A DNA stretch of 56,655 nt from JAHIYG01 sp041306075 (GTDB lineage: Archaea; Altiarchaeota; Altiarchaeia; IMC4; SCGC-AAA252-I15): positions 1-56,655 of the forward strand of contig JBFYKH010000053.1 in NCBI GenBank assembly GCA_041306075.1, given 5' to 3'. Below the pieces are notes generated by a model, which did not search any database, was not told the origin of the DNA, and saw only the letters and a list, made by a program, of their open reading frames with translations. Below are positions 31,468 to 39,451 of this stretch, one piece after another. Positions within the stretch are counted from its first letter, which is position 1. The number at the start of each line of letters is the position of its first letter. The translations under genes were made by a program, and so were the position numbers.

Positions 31468-32847
31468 CTATCTTCTCGCCTTATGCTGTCTTTTCGCGTG
31501 GGCCCCCGGCTGGCGCTGGTGCTTGAGCATCTCGATGACCGAGAATGAGGCCCGGGTGACGCCCATGCTCCTGATGTCCGTGTCGGTTCCGACGAGGTAC
31601 AGGCCCCTTATAGGGGACTTCGGCGACGGAAACATGGAGCCGACGGTGATGGCCGCCTTCTCGGGCGTCGTCACCTGCACGTGCTTGAACTCCACGCGGT
31701 CCTCGAGGTGCGGGTGGGCGGTGTAGACGGATTCGAGGAGCCTCTTCTCCTCGTCCCTTGCGGGGCCGTCCATTATCGCCGTGAATCCGATGAGCTGCTT
31801 CCCGGGCGGGGCGAACGACTCGTTGTAGTTGGAAGTCGGCATCCCCCAGAACGGCTTCCCCTCCTCGAACCAGATTTCCGCGCCCATGTAGTCGAACTCC
31901 CTCATCCGCCTGTCGATGCCGAGCCAGACGGTTATGGACTTCGTCTGCTCGAGGGAGTCCAGGCCCCGGGCGTAGTCCGCGGGAAGGCTCCCGGTGAGCG
32001 ACGGCAGGTCCCTCATATACCCTGAGTACACGACGGTGTCGGCCGCGTACTCGGCCTTGTCGGTGGTCACGCCCGCGGCGTGTTCGGCGCCGTCTATGGA
32101 CTTGACCTCCTCGCCGCACATGACGTCGACCCTCCCCCTCGGGAACGACCTGACGATGCAGTCCGTGATGGCGCCTACGCCGCCAGTCGGGTACGCCTGA
32201 TGGTAGCTTCCGTCGTAGGACAGGAGCTTCGCGAAGCTCGTTATCTTCCCCATCAGCTTGTCGCCTATGAACTCGCTCTCGGTCTCCTCCCTGTAGCGGG
32301 CGCCCTTCAGGAGCCTCCAGACCGGCGTCTTCCTCATGCTCTTGCCGCTCATGAAGTAGCTCATCGTGTCTATGAACTTCCACGTCTTGTCGGTGAAGTC
32401 GTTGCTCTTGAGGAAGTCGTATATGCTCTTGTTCGTGTCCGCCTTGTTGAACATGCTGAACGCCACCGACTGGCCGAGTATGCTAGTTATCTGCATCCTG
32501 TCCTTCTGGGGCAGGACGTCGAAGTTGACCCACGCCTGCACGGTCCACGGGAACACCACGAGCCTGCCCTTCGTCCTCACGTAGTAGTCGCCGTAGGGGA
32601 CGAACCTGGGGACGACGTCGAAGTAGTCCTCCATCAGGCTCCTCAGGGGGCCGTTGTCGACGTGCGTTATCGCGTGCAGGCCGGTGTCGACGGTCCAGCC
32701 GTCCACGGTGTAGGTCCTCAGGTTGCCGCCTACGCAGCCGTCCTTCTCGATGAGCGCCACCCTAGCCCCCTCCTTGGAGAGCGTCAGAGCCGACAACAGG
32801 CCGCTCACGCCGGCCCCGACCACCACAGCGTCATACTGGTTTCTCAT
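31468..32847 (-). CDS. Phytoene desaturase-like FAD-dependent oxidoreductase
   Basis: 459 residues. The N-terminal dinucleotide-binding fold is VVVGAGVSGLLSALTL, then EKDGCVGGNLRTY as in CrtI-type desaturases and isomerases (COG1233). The C-terminal FAD motif is seen as LYLVGTDTDIRSMGVT. It is a soluble or peripherally bound flavoprotein acting on a lipid-like substrate: carotenoid or polyprenyl desaturation, saturation or isomerisation. It begins 4 bp after CarS on the same strand, so a role in membrane isoprenoid modification is plausible. No phytoene synthase is in the window. Confidence 0.85.
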   Translation of the reverse strand: MRNQYDAVVVGAGVSGLLSALTLSKEGARVALIEKDGCVGGNLRTYTVDGWTVDTGLHAITHVDNGPLRSLMEDYFDVVPRFVPYGDYYVRTKGRLVVFPWTVQAWVNFDVLPQKDRMQITSILGQSVAFSMFNKADTNKSIYDFLKSNDFTDKTWKFIDTMSYFMSGKSMRKTPVWRLLKGARYREETESEFIGDKLMGKITSFAKLLSYDGSYHQAYPTGGVGAITDCIVRSFPRGRVDVMCGEEVKSIDGAEHAAGVTTDKAEYAADTVVYSGYMRDLPSLTGSLPADYARGLDSLEQTKSITVWLGIDRRMREFDYMGAEIWFEEGKPFWGMPTSNYNESFAPPGKQLIGFTAIMDGPARDEEKRLLESVYTAHPHLEDRVEFKHVQVTTPEKAAITVGSMFPSPKSPIRGLYLVGTDTDIRSMGVTRASFSVIEMLKHQRQPGAHAKRQHKARR

Positions 32848-32851
32848 GCCG

Positions 32852-33385
32852 TCACCATGGGTTCTTCTTGAGCTTCAGCCGCCAGGCGACGACGCTCGCC
32901 AGGAAGTGCGTCGGCACCGTCAGGAGGCAGGCCATCGCCAGGTACCCTAGGCCCACTACCGCGAAGGACACGTGCGTCCACGCCATGAAGAACGCCCCGA
33001 ATACGTAGTCCAGCTGGTCCATGAGGAACAGGGGGTGGCCGCGGTCCATGCCCATCCTCCTCTTGATGAAGCTTTCGACCATGTCCCCCATGAGGGCTCC
33101 GAAGCCGAGGAGGAGGCCGGTATACGCCGTCATATGGTAAAGCCCCGCCGGCGCCCATATCGCCTGCAGGTGGGCGCATGCGCCCCCCGCAAGGGTCCCG
33201 CATACAAGGCCTCTCCAGGTCTTCCCGTCCCCTAGGAGCCTCCGGCCCCGGTAGGCCATGCCGAAGTCCACGGGGGTTCCGAACCTCTTCAGGACCGGTA
33301 GACCGGAGACGTCGATGGCCGCCGAGTTCGCCACCCACGCCGGCAGTATGAACCACAGCGTTTCCAGGACGCTCGGCAGTATCAT
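32852..33385 (-). CDS. carS: CDP-archaeol synthase
   Basis: 177 residues with about five membrane helices. It transfers CTP onto unsaturated archaetidic acid to make CDP-archaeol, the archaeal equivalent of the CdsA step. Family signatures are LPAWVANSAAI, TPVDFGMAYRGRRLLGDGKT and the loop ALMGDMVESFIKRRMG with its catalytic acidic and basic residues. Length is typical of the archaeal family. It is cotranscribed with the downstream desaturase-like gene, and a TATA element lies about 27 bp upstream of ATG 33385. Confidence 0.95.
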   Translation of the reverse strand: MILPSVLETLWFILPAWVANSAAIDVSGLPVLKRFGTPVDFGMAYRGRRLLGDGKTWRGLVCGTLAGGACAHLQAIWAPAGLYHMTAYTGLLLGFGALMGDMVESFIKRRMGMDRGHPLFLMDQLDYVFGAFFMAWTHVSFAVVGLGYLAMACLLTVPTHFLASVVAWRLKLKKNPW

Positions 33386-33424
33386 GGCGGATAATATTAC
33401 TGGCAGGAGGTATAAGAGTATACT
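33386..33424. promoter_or_regulatory. Compact divergent promoter, carS / spermidine-synthase-like gene
   Basis: In 39 bp, GATAATATT at about 33390-33398 fits the plus-strand ATG at 33425, and CTTATACC (minus strand, about 33408-33415) fits the carS ATG at 33385. GGAGG at 33406-33410 could also act as a ribosome-binding site if the plus-strand transcript begins earlier. Both transcripts would have almost no leader. Confidence 0.4.
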
Positions 33425-35467
33425 ATGAGGGCTCTTGGGGGGGCTGCGTTCGCGGCCGGGTTCGCTTCCATGCTGGCGCAGGCCGTGGTCCTGAGGGAGC
33501 TCCTGTCGGCTTCAGCCGGCAACGAGCTAGTCTTCGGCGTCGCCCTCGGCGCATGGCTCCTCCTCACGGGCGCGGGGAGCGTCGCATCCGGCATGCTGGG
33601 CGTGAATCCCAGGCGGGGCCTTGAGTTTTCGCTCTTCGCCTCGGCGGTCCTCATGCCGCTGTCAGTCGTCATAGCCCGCACGGCATCCCCCCTCCTGTCC
33701 GCGCCCGGGGAGACGGTCGGCCTGCCGGCGGCTGCCGTACTGTGCATCGTGTCTCTGGCCCCCTACTGCCTCGTCTACGGCGCGGTATTCTCCTATGCGT
33801 GCTCGGCGCTCGCCGGCGGCGGAAAGGGGGTTGGCAGGGGATACTCGCTGGACTCGCTCGGCAGCGCCGCAGGGGGTATAGTGTTCGCGGCAGCCGTCGC
33901 AGGCAGGCTGGACTCCTTCCAGGCCGCGGCCATCTCGTCGTCGGCCGCGTTGGCTGCGGCCGCGTGGCTGTCGCCGAGGATGCGTCCGCCCTCGCTTCTT
34001 CTGGCGGCTGCCATGGTGTTCGCCGCCTCCTCAATAGACCTCAGCACGTTCGCCTCGGCGGCGCAGTACCCTGGCGGCACCCTCCTCCTCATGGAGGACA
34101 CGAGGTACGGGGCCGTGGCGGTCACTGAGTCGGCGGGGGAGCTCACGTTCTGGGAGAACGGGGCGCCGCTCATAGGCGGGGCGGCCGCAGCCGAGGAGGC
34201 GGTCCACTACGCGCTATCCCAGAGGCCAGATGCCGGACGTGTCCTCCTCATAGGGGGAGGCGCAGCCGGGGCTGTCAGGGAGGCCCTGAAGTACGGTGCC
34301 ATGGAGGTCGACTACGTGGAACAGGACCCGGAGATCATAAGCCTCCTAAGGAAGTACGTCAACGGCTCCGGCCTGGACGACCACCGCGTCAACGTAATCG
34401 CCGACGACGGCCGCCGCTTCCTGAAGAACACGCCCCTGAGGTACGACGTCATCATCGTAGGCACGGCGGACCCTACGACGCTGCTTCTGAACAGATACCA
34501 TACGCGCGAATTCTACCTCGAGGCCAAGCGGGCCCTGAATGAGGGCGGCGTCGTCCAGTCGAGCCTGTCCTCATCTGGAAGCTACATGGGCCCGGAGGCG
34601 AGGCGCATGAACTCGGCCGAGTACGCGACGCTCAAGTCCGTCTACGCCAACGTCCTCCCCCTCCCCGCCGGCCGTAACGTCTACCTGGCGTCGGACTCGG
34701 GGTTGAGCCCGGACGCGGGGGCGCTCATAGAGTCGGCTGGCGTGGAGACGGCGTACGTCAACAAGTACTACCTCGGGGGCATCCTCACGCCTGACCGTCT
34801 CGCAGGCCTTGAGTCGGACGTCGCCCATGGGGGGCGGATAAACTCGGACGCCAGCCCGAACACGAGCCTCGCCTACCTCTCCTACTGGCTGGCGCTCACC
34901 GGCCTAGTCGGCCTGCCGCTTGCGGCGCTGGCGGTCGCCCCCATCCTGCTCACACTGGCCGCCTCCAGGCTCGGGGCGCACGACTTCGCAGTGGCGGCAG
35001 CTGGCTTCGCAGGCATGGTAGCCGAGGTGGCGTTACTCCTGTCCTTCCAGGCGGTCTTCGGCTACGTCTACTCCGCATACAGCATCCTCGTCGCCGCCTA
35101 CATGCTCGGCCTCTACGGCGGCCCCGCCTTGGGCGGACGGCTGGGGCTGAAGACGTCCGTGCACACGTCGGCCGCATACTTCATCGCCCTCGCGGCGCTC
35201 TTATCCTACACGCCCTCCCTGCCTGCGGCAGTCGCCTCGGTCGCGTACTTCCTCTCCTGCCTCGCCGCCGGAGCCCTCGTCGGCGCGGCGGTCTCGGAGG
35301 CGTCGAAGCGCCAGGGCTCGCCGGGCCGGACGCTCGGCCTCGACTTCCTGGGCGCGGCGGCGGGGGCCCTGGCGGCCGGCGCTCTTTTAATCCCCGCATA
35401 TGGTATAATAAACGCCTGCCTGGCCTGCGCGCTCCTGTACGCCATGGCGGCAGCGAAGCTCAGATGA
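33425..35467 (+). CDS. Polytopic membrane protein with spermidine-synthase-like domain
   Basis: 680 residues. About five N-terminal membrane helices (residues 5-205) precede a Rossmann methyltransferase-like domain of the spermidine/spermine synthase fold (about 215-450). Its nucleotide-binding strand is VLLIGGGAAGAVREAL, the acidic residue is in VDYVEQDPE, and DDGRRFL and YDVIIVGTADPTT follow. About seven more helices complete the protein. Fusions of this kind are widespread and largely uncharacterised; the substrate is not predictable. The stop overlaps the ATG of the radical SAM gene (ATGA), so the two are coupled and probably functionally linked. Confidence 0.87.
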   Translation: MRALGGAAFAAGFASMLAQAVVLRELLSASAGNELVFGVALGAWLLLTGAGSVASGMLGVNPRRGLEFSLFASAVLMPLSVVIARTASPLLSAPGETVGLPAAAVLCIVSLAPYCLVYGAVFSYACSALAGGGKGVGRGYSLDSLGSAAGGIVFAAAVAGRLDSFQAAAISSSAALAAAAWLSPRMRPPSLLLAAAMVFAASSIDLSTFASAAQYPGGTLLLMEDTRYGAVAVTESAGELTFWENGAPLIGGAAAAEEAVHYALSQRPDAGRVLLIGGGAAGAVREALKYGAMEVDYVEQDPEIISLLRKYVNGSGLDDHRVNVIADDGRRFLKNTPLRYDVIIVGTADPTTLLLNRYHTREFYLEAKRALNEGGVVQSSLSSSGSYMGPEARRMNSAEYATLKSVYANVLPLPAGRNVYLASDSGLSPDAGALIESAGVETAYVNKYYLGGILTPDRLAGLESDVAHGGRINSDASPNTSLAYLSYWLALTGLVGLPLAALAVAPILLTLAASRLGAHDFAVAAAGFAGMVAEVALLLSFQAVFGYVYSAYSILVAAYMLGLYGGPALGGRLGLKTSVHTSAAYFIALAALLSYTPSLPAAVASVAYFLSCLAAGALVGAAVSEASKRQGSPGRTLGLDFLGAAAGALAAGALLIPAYGIINACLACALLYAMAAAKLR

Positions 35468-36636
35468 AAAAACGCGGCTCGTCCGTTACCCGGAGGGAGT
35501 TCCTGAAGAAGACGGCGCTGGCAGCGGCGGCAATGGCCGCCGGCGCCTGGGGGCTCAGCGAGCTTTTGAAGCGGCCGGCGCTGCCGACCGTCTCAGGCGT
35601 CGGGGGGGCGCCGAAGGACCTTTGGCGGTGGAGCCGCGAGGCCTACGACTACGCGTCGTTCGGAGACTCCGTCCGCTGCGGCCTCTGCCCCCACACATGC
35701 TCCCTGCAGCCCGAGGGCCGCGGCGTCTGCCGCGTCCGCGTCAACAAGGGCGGGAAGCTGTACTCGCTCGCCTACGGTAATCCTGCGGCAGTCCACGTGG
35801 ACCCGGTCGAGAAGAAGCCGCTCTTCCACTTCCTCCCCGGCTCCTCGTCCTACAGCATCGGCACCGCAGGCTGCAACCTCCGGTGCCTGAACTGCCAGAA
35901 CTGGCAGCTCAGCCAGTCCGCTCCGGAGGAGACGGACAACCAGGATTTGATGCCGGACCGGGCTGTCGCCGCCGCACAAGCGGCGGGGTCGAAGTCCATC
36001 GCGTACACTTACAGCGAGCCCGTGGTATTCTACGAGTACATGCTGGACACCGCGAGGCTCGCGAGGGCGGCGGGCGTCAGGAACGTCATGGTCACCAACG
36101 GGTACATCAACCGCGGACCCCTCGAAAGGCTCTGTGGGCACCTGGACGCCGCCCACATCGACCTGAAGGGCTTCGACGACGACACGTACATGAGGCTTAA
36201 CGGAGGCACCCTCCGGCCGGTGCTCGACACCATAAAGGCGTTCCACGAGAACGGCGTGTGGTTCGAGGCCGTACACCTTGCCGTGCCGACGTGGACCGAC
36301 AAGATAGACCTCTTCAGGGAGATGGCGAAGTGGCTGCACTCGAACACAGGCCCCGACCATCCGCTCCACATAAGCCGCTTCCACCCGCAGTACAAGCTGG
36401 CTAACCTGCCGCCGACGACCACGGACTACCTGATTCAGGCGCATGAAGTCGCTGTGGACGAAGGCCTGAACTACGTCTACGTCGGCAACGCGCCGGAGCT
36501 ACGGCTGATGGACACCATCTGTCCGAGGTGCGGGAAGGTCGCGGTGGCCCGCAGGGGATACACGGTCCTGGAATACAACCTCGCGGACGGCGCGTGCAAA
36601 TACTGCGGGGAAAAGATACCCGGCGTATGGAAGTGA
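35464..36636 (+). CDS. amrS: AmmeMemoRadiSam system radical SAM enzyme with Tat signal
   Basis: 390 residues. The N-terminus carries a twin-arginine signal (TRREFLKK, then an Ala-rich hydrophobic segment to about residue 45). The radical SAM cluster motif is CNLRCLNC, cysteines at about 137, 141 and 144. An upstream Cys group (RCGLCPHTC and GVC, about 76-90) and a C-terminal zinc-ribbon pair (CPRCGK and CKYCGEK) match the PflA-like AmrS group. The fusion partner family Memo-AMMECR1 is encoded next on the same strand. Export of a folded Fe-S radical SAM enzyme by Tat would be unusual. The tat genes lie 2.7 kb downstream on the opposite strand. Confidence 0.92.
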   Translation: MKKRGSSVTRREFLKKTALAAAAMAAGAWGLSELLKRPALPTVSGVGGAPKDLWRWSREAYDYASFGDSVRCGLCPHTCSLQPEGRGVCRVRVNKGGKLYSLAYGNPAAVHVDPVEKKPLFHFLPGSSSYSIGTAGCNLRCLNCQNWQLSQSAPEETDNQDLMPDRAVAAAQAAGSKSIAYTYSEPVVFYEYMLDTARLARAAGVRNVMVTNGYINRGPLERLCGHLDAAHIDLKGFDDDTYMRLNGGTLRPVLDTIKAFHENGVWFEAVHLAVPTWTDKIDLFREMAKWLHSNTGPDHPLHISRFHPQYKLANLPPTTTDYLIQAHEVAVDEGLNYVYVGNAPELRLMDTICPRCGKVAVARRGYTVLEYNLADGACKYCGEKIPGVWK

Positions 36637-36656
36637 ACGCCGAGAAGCCGCCAGCC

Positions 36657-37559
36657 TCAGTCTGACGGCTGAGTCCTCTCGGAGATGCGCCGGCGGGCTT
36701 TAGCAGCCGATTCGGCGTCGCCTACGCCCTCTAGCTTCAAGGCAACGGCTTCGATGGCCTTCCTGCCGTCCGCAGCCCACGGCTGCCCCAGCCAGCCCGC
36801 GTACCTCTCGGCGGCCATCGACCAGTGTCTCACGGCATCTGCGTCGCTTCCGATGCCCCTGAACTTGTCGCCCAGCTCCTCCAGCCGTCTAGGCGCGGCG
36901 CCGAAGACCCAGTAGACCTGGCCTGAGCGGAGCCAGTACTCCCTCGCATAGGCCTGGTCGCCGCCCGCGAGGGCCCTGTCGCCGGCCAGCTCTATCTCCT
37001 GCGCAGTCCTGAAAAGCACCGGCCTGATGCCAGCCTCGTCAGAGTCGTCCGTCACCCGCCTGGTCGCATACGCATCCGACTCCAACATGCACTTCTCCAC
37101 CAGCTCCTTCTCCGCGGCCGCCAGGTTAGACCTGATGGTCTCGTTGCCGGGCAACAGCTCGGCGGCCGTGCGGTAGTGGTCGACCGCACCCTCCAGGTCG
37201 CCCTTCCTTTTCCTCAGGAGGCCGCACATGTTCTGGGCGTTCGCGTTCTCCGGGTCTAGTTGAACGGCCTTCTGCGCCGACTTCCACGCCTCGTTGTCGT
37301 CCTGCAGCTCGTCGAGGCAGTCGGCCCTCTGCACCCAGAGGTTGCTGTCCCCGGGGCTGTTGGCCACGGCCTTGTTCAATAGGGCGAGGGCCTCGGCGTT
37401 CCTGCCCTCGGCCATGAGCCTCACCGCCTCCCTCCTCAGGGGCTTGGCGGCTTCAGGGTCCGGCTTCTCCACGGGCGGTATCGTCCTCAGCCTCACCTTC
37501 TCGAGATCCGCCTCCGTGGGCCCGCTGATGAAGACCCTCCTCCTGTGTTCCACGGACAT
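36657..37559 (-). CDS. TPR-repeat cytoplasmic protein
   Basis: 300 residues with no signal peptide or membrane helix. TPR-like units run from about residue 45 to 150: RLMAEGRNAEALALLNKAV, DNEAWKSAQKAVQLDPENA and KGDLEGAVDHYRTAAELLPGN. Less regular helical repeats continue to about 285. TPRs mediate protein-protein contact; no partner is identifiable. It converges on the radical SAM gene with a 20-bp gap. ATTTTATC-like TTTTATCC (minus strand, about 37583-37590) gives a TATA box about 27 bp upstream of ATG 37559. Confidence 0.85.
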   Translation of the reverse strand: MSVEHRRRVFISGPTEADLEKVRLRTIPPVEKPDPEAAKPLRREAVRLMAEGRNAEALALLNKAVANSPGDSNLWVQRADCLDELQDDNEAWKSAQKAVQLDPENANAQNMCGLLRKRKGDLEGAVDHYRTAAELLPGNETIRSNLAAAEKELVEKCMLESDAYATRRVTDDSDEAGIRPVLFRTAQEIELAGDRALAGGDQAYAREYWLRSGQVYWVFGAAPRRLEELGDKFRGIGSDADAVRHWSMAAERYAGWLGQPWAADGRKAIEAVALKLEGVGDAESAAKARRRISERTQPSD

Positions 37560-37582
37560 CGTTATTAACTACGGGCAGGCGT

Positions 37583-37591
37583 CGGATAAAA
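37583..37591 (-). promoter_or_regulatory. TATA box of the TPR gene
   Basis: Minus-strand CTTTTATCC lies 24-32 bp upstream of ATG 37559. It sits immediately beside the palindrome at 37596-37617, so the palindrome lies just outside the predicted transcript. Confidence 0.4.
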
Positions 37592-37595
37592 GAAC

Positions 37596-37617
37596 ACCGC
37601 GGCCTGAAGGCCGCGGT
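37596..37617. repeat. Perfect GC-rich palindrome with TGAA apex
   Basis: CCGCGGCC, then TGAA, then GGCCGCGG, with one further A-T pair outside: nine base pairs and a four-base apex. On the minus strand it is followed by TGTTCTTTTA, so it could also act as a terminator in that direction. GC-rich palindromes with a TTCA or TTTA apex are typical of the ends of IS200/IS605-type elements. No transposase gene is nearby. Confidence 0.7.
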
Positions 37618-37626
37618 ATTCCTGCA

Positions 37627-37749
37627 AGAAGAGGTCGCAAATATGTCGCCTCACACAAGAGCCTTGTGCGCTTTTGGTGTGTGTCCGAGCAGTTGTGCTC
37701 GGCCACATCATCCAGGGCATGAATGCCCAGGTATCCTGCGACCTCTTCT
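37627..37749. ncRNA. Candidate structured RNA or palindromic element: 13-bp stem closing three hairpins
   Basis: AGAAGAGGTCGCA at 37627-37639 pairs perfectly with TGCGACCTCTTCT at 37737-37749. Inside are three independent hairpins: CACAAG-AGC-CTTGTG (37654-37668), CCGAGCA-GTTG-TGCTCGG (37685-37702) and GGGCAT-GA-ATGCCC (37715-37728). This is a multibranch fold. It lies between the two divergent promoters, outside both predicted mRNAs, so if transcribed it needs its own promoter. It matches no RNA family I can recognise (not tRNA, 5S, SRP or RNase P). The alternative is a non-autonomous mobile element together with the adjacent palindrome. Strand is undecided. Confidence 0.5.
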
Positions 37750-37756
37750 ATAAAAG
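37749..37756 (+). promoter_or_regulatory. TATA box of the Memo-AMMECR1 gene
   Basis: TATAAAAG, a near-ideal archaeal TATA element, ends the long stem and lies about 41-48 bp upstream of ATG 37797. A run of seven T (37763-37769) separates it from the start site. Predicted transcription start is about 37778, leaving a short leader. Confidence 0.5.
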
Positions 37757-37796
37757 ACGGCGTTTTTTTACGTGCGGGGGCTAATTGATACCTGCC

Positions 37797-39302
37797 ATGA
37801 GAGCCCAAAAAGGCGGCCCGGACCGTGGGAAGGACGCGATACTGGTGGTCGGAGCCGTGGTCATAGTCGCGGTGATGGTGTGGAACCTCCTCCGTCTGGG
37901 GGATAACGCCCCCGCGGCACCGGAGGCCGTGTCCTCGTCGACGACGCTGCCCCCGAAGGTCAGGGAGCCGGCCTTCGCAGGCCAGTTCTATCCCGACGAT
38001 AAGGGCCGTTTGGCTTCCATGATAGACGGCTACCTGTCCTCCGCGCCTGCGAGACAGGACTTGTGGGGCGTGCGCGGCCTCGTGTCGCCTCACGCCGGAT
38101 ACGTGTACTCGGGGCCTGTGGCGGCCCATGCTTACCGGCAGCTTAAGGGGAGCCGTTACGGGACCGTCATAGTCCTCGGGCCGAACCACAGAAGCTACAT
38201 GAGGAAGGCGTACATACCGGACGCGGACTATTATGAGACGCCTCTCGGGCGGGTTCCGGTCTCGCCTGTGGCGAAGGAGCTGTTGCGTGACGGCCTCTTC
38301 ACGTCCGAGCCGGCGGGCGCAGACTCCCAGGAGCATAGCGTGGAGGCCCAGGTGCCGTTCCTTCAGAGGGTGCTGCCGCCGTTCGAAATCGTGCCCGTGG
38401 TGGTGGGGGACGTGGACCCGCGCGAGCTCGCGGACGCCCTCTCCAAGCACGTCGACGACGACGTCCTCGTCGTCGCGTCCACGGACCTCAGCCACTACAA
38501 GCCGTACGGGGAGTGCGTCGAGACCGACAACGTCACGGTCTCGAAGATTCTCGCACTGGACTATGGCGGGATGGTCTCCAAGGGCGACGCCTGCGGGAAG
38601 ATACCTGTGCTCACGCTGATGGAGCTTGCGAAGCGGAGGGGCTGGAGGACGAGCCTCCTCGACTACAGAAACAGCGGCGACACGGCGGGCGACAAGGCCC
38701 AGGGCGTCGTGGGGTATGCGTCCATAGGGTTCTACGACGGCCTCGACAAGGCTGAGGCGGACACGCTCATCGGCATCGCGAAGGCGACTCTCGCCGCGCA
38801 TTACGGCGGCGGCTCGTACGCCGTCGACGAGTCGCAGCTTCCGGCGAAGCTTCTTGCGAAGCGGGCGTGCTTCGTCACGTTGAACAAGGACGGGCGGCTC
38901 AGGGGGTGCATCGGCCACCTGGCCGCGCAGAGGAAGCTTTACGAGTGCGTTCAGGAGAACGCGTTGAACGCAGCCCTCAACGACGGGAGATTCGACCCGG
39001 TCGAGGCCTCGGAGCTGCCGGCCGTCCGGATAGAGGTCTCGGTGCTGACCGACCCGGAGCCGCTCAGCCATGACGGCCCGGACGACCTGCTGGCGAAGCT
39101 CATCCCGGGCGTGGACGGCGTCATCCTCAAGAGCGGCTACAGGCAGTCGACCTATCTCCCGATGGTCTGGGAGATGCTTCCCGAAAAGGAGGAGTTCCTG
39201 AAGGAACTGTGCCTTAAGCAGGGCAGCGCCGGCGACTGCTGGAAGACGGCCGAGGTCCTCACCTACCAGGCGCAGGAATTCCACGAGGACGGGTTCAAGT
39301 AG
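37797..39302 (+). CDS. Membrane-anchored Memo-AMMECR1 fusion protein
   Basis: 501 residues from ATG 37797 (a TTG at 37785 is also in frame). A basic N-terminus and one membrane helix (about residues 14-33) are followed by a Ser/Thr/Pro linker and then the Memo domain (about 55-310): FAGQFYPDD, SPHAGYVYSGP, GPNHRSY, EHSVEAQVPFLQ and STDLSHY. The AMMECR1 domain (about 325-500) has ACFVTLNKDGRLRGCIGHL. The positive-inside rule puts both domains outside the cytoplasm. Memo-AMMECR1 fusions with a radical SAM partner define the AmmeMemoRadiSam system, whose reaction is unknown. The partner AmrS lies 1.2 kb upstream and has a Tat signal. Confidence 0.93.
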   Translation: MRAQKGGPDRGKDAILVVGAVVIVAVMVWNLLRLGDNAPAAPEAVSSSTTLPPKVREPAFAGQFYPDDKGRLASMIDGYLSSAPARQDLWGVRGLVSPHAGYVYSGPVAAHAYRQLKGSRYGTVIVLGPNHRSYMRKAYIPDADYYETPLGRVPVSPVAKELLRDGLFTSEPAGADSQEHSVEAQVPFLQRVLPPFEIVPVVVGDVDPRELADALSKHVDDDVLVVASTDLSHYKPYGECVETDNVTVSKILALDYGGMVSKGDACGKIPVLTLMELAKRRGWRTSLLDYRNSGDTAGDKAQGVVGYASIGFYDGLDKAEADTLIGIAKATLAAHYGGGSYAVDESQLPAKLLAKRACFVTLNKDGRLRGCIGHLAAQRKLYECVQENALNAALNDGRFDPVEASELPAVRIEVSVLTDPEPLSHDGPDDLLAKLIPGVDGVILKSGYRQSTYLPMVWEMLPEKEEFLKELCLKQGSAGDCWKTAEVLTYQAQEFHEDGFK

Positions 39303-39304
39303 AT

Positions 39305-39451
39305 TCAGCCGGAAAGTTCGCCGCCTTCGAGGGCCTCGCGTATCCTGGCCACTGTGGCGCCTACTTGGCGGGCGAGGCGGGGGAGCCTCTCCGGCCCGAA
39401 GAGGAGGAAGGCCACGGCCAGGGCTACGAGGAGTTCAGCGTTTCCGAGCAT
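39305..39451 (-). CDS. tatA: TatA-like twin-arginine translocase subunit (second copy)
   Basis: 48 residues, read directly from the sequence. A short N-terminal membrane helix (about residues 5-18) is followed by the TatA hallmark LLFGPERLPRLARQVG and an amphipathic helix ending ALEGGELSG. It is shorter than most TatA proteins because the polar C-terminal tail is nearly absent. ATG 39451 lies inside the 3' end of tatC (17-bp overlap), so it is the last gene of the tat operon. Its stop is 2 bp from the end of the convergent Memo-AMMECR1 gene. Confidence 0.88.
   Translation of the reverse strand: MLGNAELLVALAVAFLLFGPERLPRLARQVGATVARIREALEGGELSG

Noticed and set aside
37627..37749. Possible tRNA, 5S rRNA, SRP RNA or RNase P RNA
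   Set aside because: The closing stem is 13 bp, there is no CCA end or T-loop consensus, and the size and loops fit none of these families. I keep it only as an unclassified candidate.
37561..37796. Riboswitch in the leader of the Memo-AMMECR1 mRNA
   Set aside because: The predicted TATA box of that gene lies at the 3' edge of the structure, so the structure would not be in its transcript.
37569..39284. Open frame of 571 codons antisense to the Memo-AMMECR1 gene
   Set aside because: It runs through the structured intergenic element and is antisense to well-conserved Memo and AMMECR1 motifs.
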